The translations under genes were made by a program, and so were the position numbers. 64,000 nucleotides of DNA from NCBI GenBank assembly GCA_019359515.1, contig JAHHHC010000018.1, positions 51,122-115,121 on the forward strand, read 5' to 3'. Origin of the DNA: Desmonostoc vinosum HA7617-LM4 (GTDB lineage: Bacteria > Cyanobacteriota > Cyanobacteriia > Cyanobacteriales > Nostocaceae). Below, one piece after another: positions 53,824 to 63,040 of the stretch. The notes beneath the pieces are model-generated. The model did no database searches. It saw only the letters and a list, made by a program, of their open reading frames with translations, and had not been told where the DNA came from. The stretch's first letter is position 1. Every line of letters starts with the position of its first letter.

Positions 53824-55263
53824 ATGTTAAAAGAACTAACAAAAGCGATCGCTAATCTCAATATTCCTGCTGATTGGATCGGTATTAGAACTGTTCAGGA
53901 AACTTCTACTAACCATTCCGTGCGCGACTGTTTACCCCAAGTAAACGGCAAATATTTTACTGTTGGTGCCATGCTAGAAGTTATGGTTAATGGCTGTATA
54001 GGTTATGCAGCCACTAATTCTCTGGATTTGTCTGAGTTGCAAGCCGCTGCAAAAATCGCATATAAACAAGCACTGGTAGCTAGTGAATGGTGGATACATC
54101 CCTTTGGTGAGAGTGAACGCCCAAAAGTCGTTGGTGAATATAATTCACCGTTTAATGAGTCATTAGATGGTTTAAGTCCTGGAGAAGTCAACGATTTATT
54201 GGTTCTCATTTGTCAGAAACTGAAAGTTGATGACAAAATTGTGCAAACGACAGCTAGCATCAGCACCACTGAGAAAGAGTCTTGGTTTGTCAGCAGCAAT
54301 GGCTCAGAAGTATATCAAAGAATTTTATTTATTGGCACTCATTACGGAGTCACTGCTCAAGATGGGGCACTTGTGCAGCAACGCACCAATAACGGCTGGC
54401 AAGCAAACTGTTTCCAAGGTGGATTAGAACTTTTAAAGCAAGCAGACTTATGGGATCGAGTGCAGCAAGTTGGCGAACAAGCGATTGAGCTGTTGACAGC
54501 GGACGAATGCCCAAATACTTGTACCAATTTGGTTTTAGCGCCAGACCAAATGATGCTACAAATCCATGAAAGTGTTGGGCATCCCTTAGAAATTGACCGA
54601 ATTTTGGGAGATGAACGTAATTATGCTGGAGGTAGCTTTGTCAATCAAAGCGATTTTGGCAAACTGGTATACGGTTCTCCCTTGATGAATATTACTTTTG
54701 ATCCCACAGTACCCGGCGAATTTGCGAGCTATGGCTTTGACGATATAGGCGCTGTTGCAACAAAGGAGTATTTAATTAAAGAAGGCTTACTGCAAAGGGG
54801 TTTGGGCAGTTTAGAGAGTCAAACTAGATCAGGTGTGCCAGGGGTAGCTTGTGCCCGTGCTTGTTCCTGGAATCGACCTGCGATCGATCGCATGGGTAAC
54901 TTAAACTTAGAACCAGGAGACGCCACCTTTGCAGAAATCATTGCGGGGGTAGAACATGGTGTTTACATGGAATCTAACCGTTCTTGGTCAATTGACGATC
55001 GCCGTTATAAATTTCAGTTTGGTTGCGAATACGCTAAATTAATTGAAAACGGTAAACTTACTAAAACTCTCCGTAATCCCAACTATCGAGCCACAACCCC
55101 AGAGTTTTGGCACAGCTTAATCAAAGTTGGCAATGCGTCCAACTGGAAAATGTATGGTACTCCTTACTGTGGCAAAGGAGAGCCAAATCAGGCGATTTGG
55201 GTAGGACATGGTTCACCTGCTTGTCTGTTTGCCAACGTCGAAATTTTCGGCGGTGGAACATGA
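53824..55263 (+). CDS. tldD: TldD-type metalloprotease
   Basis: From ATG 53824 the product has 479 residues. The zinc protease motif HExxxH reads IHESVGHPLEIDR, the TldD hallmark. GSFVNQSDFGKLVYGSPLMNI and GARACSWNRPAID-like blocks (ACARACSWNRPAIDRMGN) follow. The C-terminal IENGKLTKTLRNPNYRATTPEFW is typical. TldD works with TldE (PmbA) to degrade or mature peptides, as in microcin B17 and CcdA processing in E. coli. The frame is open further upstream through a tandem repeat (MTNNRHSPFPIPHS...), but that is not native protein. The stop overlaps the next start (ATGA). Confidence 0.9.
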   Translation: MLKELTKAIANLNIPADWIGIRTVQETSTNHSVRDCLPQVNGKYFTVGAMLEVMVNGCIGYAATNSLDLSELQAAAKIAYKQALVASEWWIHPFGESERPKVVGEYNSPFNESLDGLSPGEVNDLLVLICQKLKVDDKIVQTTASISTTEKESWFVSSNGSEVYQRILFIGTHYGVTAQDGALVQQRTNNGWQANCFQGGLELLKQADLWDRVQQVGEQAIELLTADECPNTCTNLVLAPDQMMLQIHESVGHPLEIDRILGDERNYAGGSFVNQSDFGKLVYGSPLMNITFDPTVPGEFASYGFDDIGAVATKEYLIKEGLLQRGLGSLESQTRSGVPGVACARACSWNRPAIDRMGNLNLEPGDATFAEIIAGVEHGVYMESNRSWSIDDRRYKFQFGCEYAKLIENGKLTKTLRNPNYRATTPEFWHSLIKVGNASNWKMYGTPYCGKGEPNQAIWVGHGSPACLFANVEIFGGGT

Positions 55264-56633
55264 AGAGGTACAACAACCTAATATCCATGAAAATTGAGGA
55301 ATTATCTGCTTTAGAAGTTAGCTTTAATCAATTAATTGAAAGTTTGCTCATCAAAACAACCGACAGTGAAAAATTCACGGTCAAATTGAGTAGTGAACGC
55401 AGTCAATTTACCCGCTTAAATCATGCAAGAGTGCGGCAAACTGGTTATGTTGCTGATGGTTGGATTGAGCTAACTTTGATGGAAGACCAGCACAACAGCT
55501 TTCGGCAGTTTCCCTTTACCGGAAATTGGGAAGTAGATTGGCAAGCAACATACCAAGCCTTGCAGGATTTACGTGAAGAACTTCCATTTTTACCTATCGA
55601 TCCATATCTAGTATTGCCATCAGGAAATAATGCTAGTCGAGAAGTAAAATCAGGTAAATTATTGACAACAGAAGCAGTAGCTACAACTGTATTAAAACTA
55701 GTTAAAGATTTGGATTTTACTGGCTTATATACTGGTGGAATTGTCATTAAAGCTTATGGTGATTCCAGTGGTCAAAAGCACTGGTTTGCTACTGAATCTT
55801 TCACTTTAGATTATTCTTTATTTATCACTTCTGGACAAGCATTTAAAGGCACTTTTGCAGGCAGTGATTGGAATACAGAAGCTTATTGTGCCAAAATCAA
55901 CGAAGCCAAAAAGCAATTAAAAATGCTTGCGCGTCCAGCAAAAGAACTACCACCAGGACATTACAAAACTTATTTTGCACCTGCTGCAACTGCCGATTTA
56001 TTAATGATGCTTTCTTGGGGAGGTTTGAGCGAAGCTGATATCCAGCAAGGGAATAGCGCTTTAGCTGCTTTATGGCGTCAAGAGAAACAGCTTTCTCCAG
56101 TATTTAGTGTGAAAGAAAACTTTCAACAAGGCTTAGTACCGCGATTTAATGAATTAGGAGAAATGGCACCATCAGAATTATATGTCATAGAAAAAGGCAT
56201 GTTAGTAAACACTCTGGTGAATTCTCGCACTGCAAAAGAATATGAAAAAATCGCCAATGGTGCGAATAGTCCAGAAAGTTTGCGATCGCCGGAAGTAGGT
56301 ACTGGAAATTTAGCATTTGAGCAGATTATTTCGAGTTTACATACAGGATTGTATGTGTCTAATTTGCATTACTTAAATTGGAGCGATCGCCACACAGGTA
56401 GAATTACAGGCATGACTCGTTATGCTTGTTTTTGGGTAGAAAACGGCGAAATTATCGCCCCCATTGAAAACTTACGCTTTGATGAAACTCTCTATCATTT
56501 TTGGGGAGACAACCTAGTAGACATGACCAACTTTCAAGAATTCATTCCTGAAGTCAGTACCTATGATGGTCGCCAACTTGGAGGTAGCTTAGTTCCTGGG
56601 ATGTTGGTGGAAGACTTTACATACACTTTGTAG
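55260..56633 (+). CDS. TldE/PmbA-type partner protein
   Basis: Starting at ATG 55260 (overlapping the tldD stop by 4 bp, with GGTGGA upstream) the product has 457 residues; a start at ATG 55287 would give 448. It is homologous to the preceding TldD (AAATADLLMMLSWGG, NARTAKEYEKIANGA and GNLAFEQIISSLHTGLYVSNLHYLNWSDRHTGRITGMTR) but lacks the HExxxH motif, as expected for the non-catalytic TldE/PmbA subunit. The 4-bp overlap argues for coupled translation and a heterodimeric protease. A strong hairpin at 56646 follows. No peptide substrate gene is adjacent; the RiPP precursor at 44.7 kb is 9 kb away. Confidence 0.87.
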   Translation: MKRYNNLISMKIEELSALEVSFNQLIESLLIKTTDSEKFTVKLSSERSQFTRLNHARVRQTGYVADGWIELTLMEDQHNSFRQFPFTGNWEVDWQATYQALQDLREELPFLPIDPYLVLPSGNNASREVKSGKLLTTEAVATTVLKLVKDLDFTGLYTGGIVIKAYGDSSGQKHWFATESFTLDYSLFITSGQAFKGTFAGSDWNTEAYCAKINEAKKQLKMLARPAKELPPGHYKTYFAPAATADLLMMLSWGGLSEADIQQGNSALAALWRQEKQLSPVFSVKENFQQGLVPRFNELGEMAPSELYVIEKGMLVNTLVNSRTAKEYEKIANGANSPESLRSPEVGTGNLAFEQIISSLHTGLYVSNLHYLNWSDRHTGRITGMTRYACFWVENGEIIAPIENLRFDETLYHFWGDNLVDMTNFQEFIPEVSTYDGRQLGGSLVPGMLVEDFTYTL

Positions 56634-56645
56634 GAATATTGGATG

Positions 56646-56696
56646 AAAGGGAACGCTTAACGCTTAAAAGTGGCTCCTCTGTTAAGCGTTCCCTTT
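56646..56696 (+). terminator. Perfect 16-bp hairpin after the tldD/tldE operon
   Basis: AAAGGGAACGCTTAAC (56646-56661) pairs perfectly with GTTAAGCGTTCCCTTT (56681-56696), 19-nt loop, then GTTTC. It acts as a terminator-like structure. The GGGAACGCTTAAC unit also occurs singly at about 1.41 and 49.94 kb, so it belongs to a dispersed repeat family. Confidence 0.65.
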
Positions 56697-56955
56697 GTTT
56701 CAAGCTATCGGAACCAAATGACGATAGAATAACCGAACAGCATCGTAAATTTATCCGATGAGATTGTTGCCATTTTGGCATCTTTCTGCATTGCTCCACT
56801 GTGTCTTTTCCAGTAATAGAATGAAGATCAAGCCTTTGTAAAGCCTTCAACTATCAAAAGGTAGAGGTTTTGTAGCAGATTTGACAATTGATTGGCAAAG
56901 CAAAAATCTGTATCCAAATTAAGCTCTTAGCATCTAAAACGCTTGTAAGATTTTT

Positions 56956-59067
56956 ATGACTTCCCGTATTCGCTTTTTGATGTGTCCTCCTGACCACTAT
57001 GATGTGGACTATGTGATTAATCCTTGGATGGAAGGGAATATTCACAAGTCGTCACGCGATCGCGCCGTGGAACAGTGGCAAGGACTTTACCATATTCTTA
57101 AAGAACACGCTGTTGTGGACTTGGTACCCCCCCAAAAAGGTTGGCCGGATATGGTTTTCACCGCCAACGCTGGCTTAGTACTAGGAGAAAATGTTGTCCT
57201 TAGTCGCTTTTTACACAAAGAACGCCAGGGAGAAGAACCTTACTTCAAACAATGGTTTGAAGGCAATAATTACACAGTACACGAATTACCCAAAGATTTG
57301 CCCTTCGAGGGAGCAGGAGACGCACTCCTAGATCGGGAAGGACGTTGGCTATGGGCTGGATACGGTTTTCGCTCAGAATTAGATTCTCACCCCAATCTAG
57401 CGAAATGGCTGGATATTGAGGTATTATCTCTACGCTTGATTGATGAGCGCTTTTATCATTTAGATACTTGCTTCTGTCCCCTAGCAAATGGCTATTTACT
57501 CTACTACTCAGGCGCTTTTGACTCCTACTCGAACCGCTTAATCGAAATGCGAGTCGCGCCAGAGAAACGCATAGCCATTGAAGAAGCCGACGCTGTTAAC
57601 TTCGCCTGCAACGCGGTGAATGTAGACAGTATCGTCATCATGAATAAGGCGAGTGATGCTTTAAAAGCCCGTCTGGCGGAAGTAGGTTTTCAAGTGCTGG
57701 AAACACCACTCACCGAATTTCTCAAAGCTGGTGGGGCGGCTAAATGCTTAACCTTGCGGGTGACAGAACCAGTCAGAGAGGAAGTTCATGCCAATGTCTC
57801 GGTGGAAAGCCGCGTCATTCGCATGGAAGGACACCTACTCGATGCGGGCTTAATCAACCGGGCTTTGGATTTAATTATAGATGCAGGCGGAAGTTTCCAA
57901 GTTTTAAATTTTAACCTGGGAGAACAGCGACAAAGTACCTCAGCGGCTGAGGTGAAGGTGTCAGCACCATCCCATGAAGTGATGGGCGAAATTATCTCCC
58001 GATTGATTGATTTGGGTGCGGTAGACTTACCACAAGATGAGCGAGATGTCAAACTTGAGCCTGTAATCCAAGCAGGCGTGGCCCCGGATGATTTTTATGT
58101 AAGTACGATTTATCCGACCGAAGTCCGGATTAATGGTCATTGGGTAAAGGTGCATGATCAACGCATGGATGGCGCGATCGCCATTACCCAAACCCCCAGC
58201 GGTTTAGTAGCTAGATGTAAAATATTACGCGATTTAGAAATTGGGGATCAGGTAATCACAGACGTGCTAGGCATCCGCACTATCCGCAAAACTGAATCGC
58301 GGGAACAACGCAATACTCAAGAATTCAGCTTTATGTCAGCAGGGGTTTCCAGCGAGCGACGTGTGGAATTAGTGGTTGAGCAAGTAGCTTGGGAATTACG
58401 TAAAATTCGGGATGCTGGTGGTAAAGTAGTTGTCACGGCTGGCCCTGTAGTGATTCATACTGGCGGTGGTGAACATTTAGCACGGCTGATTCGAGAAGGT
58501 TATGTGCAAGCACTGTTGGGCGGGAATGCGATCGCTGTCCATGACATCGAGCAAAATATCATGGGTACTTCCTTGGGTGTCGATATGAAGCGGGGTGTCG
58601 CCGTCCGTGGTGGACACCGCCATCACCTGAAGGTAATTAATACTGTGCGTCGCTATGGCAGCATTGCTAAAGCTGTTGAGGCAGGAATCATTAGCAGTGG
58701 TGTGATGTATGAATGTGTTCACAATCACGTACCTTTTGTACTTGCTGGTTCAATTCGGGATGATGGGCCTTTGCCTGATACCCAAATGGATTTGATTAAA
58801 GCACAGCAAGAATATGCCAAACTCCTAGAAGGTGCAGAGATGATTTTGATGCTTTCATCGATGCTGCATTCGATTGGGGTGGGAAATATGACTCCAGCAG
58901 GGGTGAAGATGGTATGTGTGGATATTAATCCAGCTGTGGTGACTAAGTTAAGCGATCGCGGTTCTGTAGAATCGGTAGGTGTGGTGACAGATGTAGGATT
59001 GTTCTTAAGTCTGTTGGTGCAGCAGTTGGATAAATTGACTAGTCCCTATGTGTTTAGGGTAAGTTAG
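56956..59067 (+). CDS. agrE: Bifunctional arginine dihydrolase / ornithine-proline-type enzyme (AgrE/ArgZ)
   Basis: The protein has 703 residues. The N-terminal guanidino-group-modifying domain (about 1-275) has the arginine dihydrolase residues in place: Asn71 (VFTANAG), His168 (RFYHLDT) and Cys264 (GGAAKCLTL), the positions reported for cyanobacterial ArgZ. The C-terminal part (about 285-695) is the LOR/SDH bifunctional (TIGR00300) region, with ornithine cyclodeaminase-like fold (VVTAGPVVIHTGGGEHLARLI, GGNAIAVHDIEQNIMG). The enzyme turns arginine into ornithine, CO2 and ammonia, and ornithine to proline. It serves nitrogen release from cyanophycin in heterocystous cyanobacteria. An upstream 322-bp gap holds its promoter. 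Confidence 0.95.
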   Translation: MTSRIRFLMCPPDHYDVDYVINPWMEGNIHKSSRDRAVEQWQGLYHILKEHAVVDLVPPQKGWPDMVFTANAGLVLGENVVLSRFLHKERQGEEPYFKQWFEGNNYTVHELPKDLPFEGAGDALLDREGRWLWAGYGFRSELDSHPNLAKWLDIEVLSLRLIDERFYHLDTCFCPLANGYLLYYSGAFDSYSNRLIEMRVAPEKRIAIEEADAVNFACNAVNVDSIVIMNKASDALKARLAEVGFQVLETPLTEFLKAGGAAKCLTLRVTEPVREEVHANVSVESRVIRMEGHLLDAGLINRALDLIIDAGGSFQVLNFNLGEQRQSTSAAEVKVSAPSHEVMGEIISRLIDLGAVDLPQDERDVKLEPVIQAGVAPDDFYVSTIYPTEVRINGHWVKVHDQRMDGAIAITQTPSGLVARCKILRDLEIGDQVITDVLGIRTIRKTESREQRNTQEFSFMSAGVSSERRVELVVEQVAWELRKIRDAGGKVVVTAGPVVIHTGGGEHLARLIREGYVQALLGGNAIAVHDIEQNIMGTSLGVDMKRGVAVRGGHRHHLKVINTVRRYGSIAKAVEAGIISSGVMYECVHNHVPFVLAGSIRDDGPLPDTQMDLIKAQQEYAKLLEGAEMILMLSSMLHSIGVGNMTPAGVKMVCVDINPAVVTKLSDRGSVESVGVVTDVGLFLSLLVQQLDKLTSPYVFRVS

Positions 59068-59100
59068 GAAAACAAACCGCCAAGACGCAGAGAAACAGAG

Positions 59101-59610
59101 ATGGTAAGAGTGGCTTTTGGTAAGGAGTTGCAGGTTAATTGGGTGAGTTTCATTGCTGATTTTATGCTGGCGGGGATGGTTGTGGGACCGCCAGTTGCTC
59201 CTTTTTTGGCTGCGTCTGGAGTGTTTTTGTTGCCTGGAATTGCGGACATCATTTACTTTATGGGTAATCATGTATGTCCGCAACCAGAGATGGGGTTGGA
59301 TTTAGCACCACCGTTTATTATGGCTGTGTGTATGCGTTGTTATGGTACTGTTACAGGATTGCTGGTGACGCGCTTACTTTATGGTGTAAGTGGTGAGAAG
59401 GGTTTTTACTGGTTGAATCAGTATGGGTGGAGTGGGGCAGCGTTGGCGAGTGTATTGATGATGGCTTATCCCCTGGAATTAGCAGCAGAGGTTTTTGGTT
59501 TATGGGATTTTGATAACTATGCAGTTACGCCTTTTGGGTTAGTTACGGGTTTGGCATGGGGTTTGTTTGCCATGCCTATTCTGCATGGAAATAGGCACGT
59601 CAGGGCGTAG
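59101..59610 (+). CDS. DUF2085 membrane protein
   Basis: The 169-residue protein has four to five hydrophobic helices. GNHVCPQPEMGLDLAPPFIMAVCMRCYGTVTGLLV carries the DUF2085 features: CPQP and the C-x2-C of CMRCYG, which may bind metal. The start ATG at 59101 is 33 bp after the agrE stop, on the same strand, so co-transcription is possible. An internal ATG within YGVSG... is too late. The protein's function is unknown. The upstream DNA has a short GCCAAGACGCAGAGA tandem-repeat-like unit. Confidence 0.75.
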   Translation: MVRVAFGKELQVNWVSFIADFMLAGMVVGPPVAPFLAASGVFLLPGIADIIYFMGNHVCPQPEMGLDLAPPFIMAVCMRCYGTVTGLLVTRLLYGVSGEKGFYWLNQYGWSGAALASVLMMAYPLELAAEVFGLWDFDNYAVTPFGLVTGLAWGLFAMPILHGNRHVRA

Positions 59611-59621
59611 AACTATTTGGT

Positions 59622-60317
59622 CTAAACCAAAGAATTTGGATCTACACCAAGGGCTTTTAGTTGTTCTGCCAGGATTTGAGCGCGTTGTTCTGCTTGTCGA
59701 ACCCGTTCTTCTGGTGTTAATAAGCGCTTACCCGATTCGTCATACCAATAAAGCCACTCACGTGTAATGCCTTGATATGTCCCTTGTTCGCTGCCAATCC
59801 CTAAACCAATTTCTGGCAGCCAAACGGGATTTCCTCGCTGTAATTGATATTTGCCATTTACTAAGCGATACACTTCTAAAGTCGGTTTTCTCCGCCGTTG
59901 GGGATTATAAACGACATAATATAAAACTTCTAGCTGAGCATAAAATTCTTTCTTGGTGCTGTATTCCCCACGCCGTTTTTGGGAAACTACCTCTATTGTC
60001 ATAATCGGTATGCGCTGTTCTTCCCAAAGAACGTAACTTAAACGCAGATTTTCATCAAAAACCCGTTCAACTCCCAGACTCAAAAACCCATCTGGTACAA
60101 TCGCAGGCTGATCAGGATCATAATAAATCCCCATATCAACGCCAAAGAACCAGTCCATCCGGTCTGCCCATGCCATAGCTAGTATGGTTTCTAGTAACAC
60201 AGAAATCAAATGTTGTAGTTGATTATCCACAGGGGTATCGTCTGAGTCGGGCAAATCCTCAGCGGAAGGTAAGCAGTCCAGCGGATCGTACTGTAGCATG
60301 ATCTGATTGCCATTCAT
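59622..60317 (-). CDS. Uma2 family protein (PD-(D/E)XK restriction-endonuclease-like fold)
   Basis: The product has 231 residues. GVDMGIYYDPDQPAIVPDGFLSLGV includes the first acidic residue. IMTIEVVSQKRRGEYSTKKEFYAQLEVLYYVVYNPQ has the E-x-V-S and K of the nuclease-like core, and LPEIGLGIGSEQGTYQGITREWLYWYDESGKRLLTPEER is the usual Uma2 end. The tail is coiled-coil (RVRQAEQRAQILAEQLKALG). Cyanobacteria carry dozens of such genes. Their function is unsettled; a nuclease role is inferred from fold. It is convergent with the DUF2085 gene, 11 bp between the stops. Confidence 0.88.
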   Translation of the reverse strand: MNGNQIMLQYDPLDCLPSAEDLPDSDDTPVDNQLQHLISVLLETILAMAWADRMDWFFGVDMGIYYDPDQPAIVPDGFLSLGVERVFDENLRLSYVLWEEQRIPIMTIEVVSQKRRGEYSTKKEFYAQLEVLYYVVYNPQRRRKPTLEVYRLVNGKYQLQRGNPVWLPEIGLGIGSEQGTYQGITREWLYWYDESGKRLLTPEERVRQAEQRAQILAEQLKALGVDPNSLV

Positions 60318-60390
60318 CTAGTACTTTGATCATAGGCAATTCCCAAGAAACAGTTTGCCGCATTTTGTATTTTTGGCATTGCTGGATTAC

Positions 60391-61707
60391 CTAAATAAGG
60401 GCCAATCTCCAATCCGCTAAGTCACTCAAAGAGCGATCGCGGTAACGTCCATAACGTTCTTGTTTGTTTTTGATTTTCGCACCCAGTTCGGGAAAAATGC
60501 CAAAATTGGGCGGCATTGGTTGAAAATGCTTAGGTGAAGCGGAACTGATAAACTCAAATAATGCCCCCATCATTGTGGTGGCTGGTAGTGTCAAAGGTTC
60601 TTTACCTAAAGCTAAGCGTGCGGCATTTGTTCCCGCTAACCAGCCACCCGCAGACGCTGCGGTATAACCTTCAGTCCCGATTAATTGCCCAGCTGCCAAC
60701 AACGTCGGACGCTGCTTAAATTGCAATGTCGGATGCATTAATTGAGGTGCATTAATAAAGGTGTTGCGATGCATCACTCCCAACCTGACAAATTCTGCTC
60801 TCTCCAAACCGGGAATTAGCTGAAATACTCGCTTTTGCTCACCCCAACGCAAGTTAGTTTGAAATCCTACCATATTCCACAGTTGACCTGCTTTGTCTTC
60901 TTGGCGTAGTTGCACCACCGCGTAAGGGCGTTCACCCGTGCGAGTATCAGATAACCCTACTGGCTTGAGAGGGCCGTAGCGCATCGTGTCTTCTCCCCGC
61001 TGCGCTAATTCTTCTATAGGGAGACAGGCTTCAAAAAATTTCGCTGTTTCTCGTTCAAAGTCTTTGAGTTCTGTTTGTTCAGCTTTACAGAGTTCTAGCC
61101 AAAACTGTAAATACTGTTCTTTATTCATCGGGCAGTTGAGATAAGCCGCTTCTCCCTTGTCATAACGTGATGCCATGAAGGCAACATCACGATTAATCGA
61201 TTCTCCCACAATAATTGGGCTGGCAGCATCGAAAAAGCTCAAGTATTCCATCCCCGTAAAGCGACGTAAATCTTCTGCAAGTTCGGGACTGGTTAAAGGC
61301 CCAGTTGCTAAAACTACAATTCCTTCAGGAATTGCGGACACTTCGCCACGACGAAATTCTACTAAAGGATGACGAGATACAGTCTCTGTTAAGTCTTGAC
61401 TAAATTGTCCCCTGTCTACAGCCAGCGCCCCACCAGCGGGAACAGCATGTTCATCAGCTTTAGAAATAACTATGGAACTCAGTTGACGTAATTCTTCGTG
61501 CAATAATCCAGCAGCGCGATCGCTTGCCATGGCCCCAAAGGAGTTACTACATACTAATTCGGCTAAATGTTCTGTATGATGAGCTGGGCTAAAGCGTTTG
61601 GGACGCATTTCATACAGAATGACTGGCACTCCCGCCTGGGCGATTTGCCATGCTGCTTCTGTCCCAGCTAGTCCACCTCCAATTACTTGTATTGGTTGTT
61701 TTTCCAT
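60391..61707 (-). CDS. trmFO: FADH2-oxidizing methylenetetrahydrofolate-tRNA-(uracil54-C5)-methyltransferase
   Basis: The product has 438 residues. The FAD site [20 protein letters not shown] opens the protein. [36 protein letters not shown] (conserved Cys), [15 protein letters not shown] and [21 protein letters not shown] are TrmFO blocks. The enzyme makes ribothymidine at position 54 of tRNA with methylene-THF as carbon donor. The start ATG at 61707 is clear and the length normal. It is the last core gene before the accessory region on the right. Confidence 0.97.
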   Translation of the reverse strand: MEKQPIQVIGGGLAGTEAAWQIAQAGVPVILYEMRPKRFSPAHHTEHLAELVCSNSFGAMASDRAAGLLHEELRQLSSIVISKADEHAVPAGGALAVDRGQFSQDLTETVSRHPLVEFRRGEVSAIPEGIVVLATGPLTSPELAEDLRRFTGMEYLSFFDAASPIIVGESINRDVAFMASRYDKGEAAYLNCPMNKEQYLQFWLELCKAEQTELKDFERETAKFFEACLPIEELAQRGEDTMRYGPLKPVGLSDTRTGERPYAVVQLRQEDKAGQLWNMVGFQTNLRWGEQKRVFQLIPGLERAEFVRLGVMHRNTFINAPQLMHPTLQFKQRPTLLAAGQLIGTEGYTAASAGGWLAGTNAARLALGKEPLTLPATTMMGALFEFISSASPKHFQPMPPNFGIFPELGAKIKNKQERYGRYRDRSLSDLADWRLALI

Positions 61708-61917
61708 AGTTTAATTTTTAATTTCTATTTTAATTAAATTAGTTCTTCTTTAAACAGACAGATGCTTTCAGCAATTGTTTGTCTATACTCATAGCAGACG
61801 TGCCAGTTTTCCTCACCCAACCCCTACAAGCCACTGCTCCTGATTTGTATAACAAACTTATGACAGCTAAAGCATGTAATCTTGAGTTAGCTAAACAAGA
61901 ATGTGAGCAATTCTGCT

Positions 61918-62092
61918 ATGAAGACGCTGGCTAAATGGTCTGTAGATGAGTATCATCTCTACTCAGCAGATAATCGTATTCAGGAATCCTCAAGAGGGTA
62001 AGTATGTTGAAGAATGTACTCTTGGGGAAGGAACGATTATACCACTGGCGTTCACAGATGTTTCAGTGTCTGTCAAAAAGCTCTTGTCATGA
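61918..62092 (+). pseudogene. Internally deleted Uma2-family gene relic
   Basis: A start MKTLAKWSVDEYHL (61918 onward) resembles the N-terminus of Uma2 proteins. In a shifted frame, 61946-62092 encodes IIVFRNPQEGKYVEECTLGE then GTIIPLAFTDVSVSVKKLLS and TGA, which matches a Uma2 C-terminus (EGxYxE...G..SPLxFPDVxxxVxxLL). The middle of the gene (about 120 codons) is missing. The upstream 60 codons from about 61803 look coding-like in one frame (TAPDLYNKLMTAKACNLELA) but cannot be assigned. Confidence 0.55.
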
Positions 62093-62436
62093 GGTAATTA
62101 CAGCATCGGTTAGCCCACTTGAGAATAAGGAGTGGAACAATCCAAGCGATCGCTCATTGGGGGCGCTTTGCGCCATCGCATTTGTTAAAAGCTTGACAAA
62201 CTTAAGTAACATATTTTACTGTTTATTGAGTGTGTTGAAACTCATCGACACCACTCATCAGAACCTTGAAAACCGCATAATTTCGTTAACTGGTGTCGAT
62301 TGCTTGCACAGTAAAGATTTCAGGCTACAAAACGCATTACTTATTGAGAATTTGTTGACGATTATTGACAATTTGAAAAGTGGTGTCGATTAGGGGGTCT
62401 GAAACCATTGCTCAGTAAGGTTTCTAAAAGGTAACT
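62093..62436 (+). promoter_or_regulatory. CRISPR leader region
   Basis: This AT-rich, gene-free stretch directly abuts the first repeat. It contains TGGTGTCGAT at 62291 and 62381 and its inverse ATCGACACCA at 62244. A GAAACC..GGTTTC inverted pair (62401-62424) sits just before the array. Leader position on this side agrees with the broken repeat at the other end and with the GATGGAAAC end of the repeat unit, which would form the crRNA 5' handle. Confidence 0.65.
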
Positions 62437-63040
62437 CTTTACATAACCACTTCCCCTAACGGGGATGGAAACGATAAATCTAAGCAAGGCTCCTCTCCGC
62501 CAAGTCCCACTTTCTTTACCTAACCACTTCCCCTAACGGGGATGGAAACTTACTCAGTAAAAGATTATGTTCTGCAAATAAATTGTCTTTACCTAACCAC
62601 TTCCCCTAACGGGGATGGAAACGTATATCTATTCACAGTAGCTTGCGCAGGGGCGCAATTTAACTTTACCTAACCACTTCCCCTAACGGGGATGGAAACT
62701 TTTGATCCTCTATTCCCGGAATGCCGCCAACAATCTTTACCTAACCACTTCCCCTAACGGGGATGGAAACAGTTAGTCATCAAGACTATCCAACTTATCT
62801 GCCAAAAACTTTACCTAACCACTTCCCCTAACGGGGATGGAAACACCATTAGTTGTACAGAGATATACATTGCCCAAAAACTTTACCTAACCACTTCCCC
62901 TAACGGGATGGAAACAACATGGATAATCCTTTTCCCAATTGGGAAGAATAGCTTTACCTAACCACTTCCCCTAACGGGGATGGAAACGATAGTATGTACT
63001 ACCTACGGATTTGTCGTGTCCTTTACCTAACCACTTCCCC
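62437..63040 (+). CRISPR. CRISPR array, nine repeats (last one truncated), eight spacers
   Basis: The 36-bp repeat begins CTTTACCTAACCACTT, contains the small palindrome TCCCC-TAAC-GGGGA and ends TGGAAAC. Repeats start at 62437, 62514, 62587, 62664, 62735, 62809, 62881, 62952 and 63021. Spacers are 41, 37, 41, 35, 38, 36, 36 and 33 bp and are all different. Repeat 1 has one substitution (ACATAACC), repeat 7 lacks one G (35 bp), and repeat 9 stops after 20 bp. No cas gene is present in the window, so subtype is unknown; the repeat end resembles type III/I-D cyanobacterial repeats. Confidence 0.97.

Noticed and set aside
62004..62393. 130-codon plus-strand frame before the CRISPR array
   Set aside because: It overlaps the Uma2 relic in another frame and runs through the AT-rich leader; no ribosome binding site or family resemblance.
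62437..63040. Spacers matching other parts of this window (self-targeting)
   Set aside because: By eye no spacer recurs outside the array; an alignment search would be needed to exclude partial matches.
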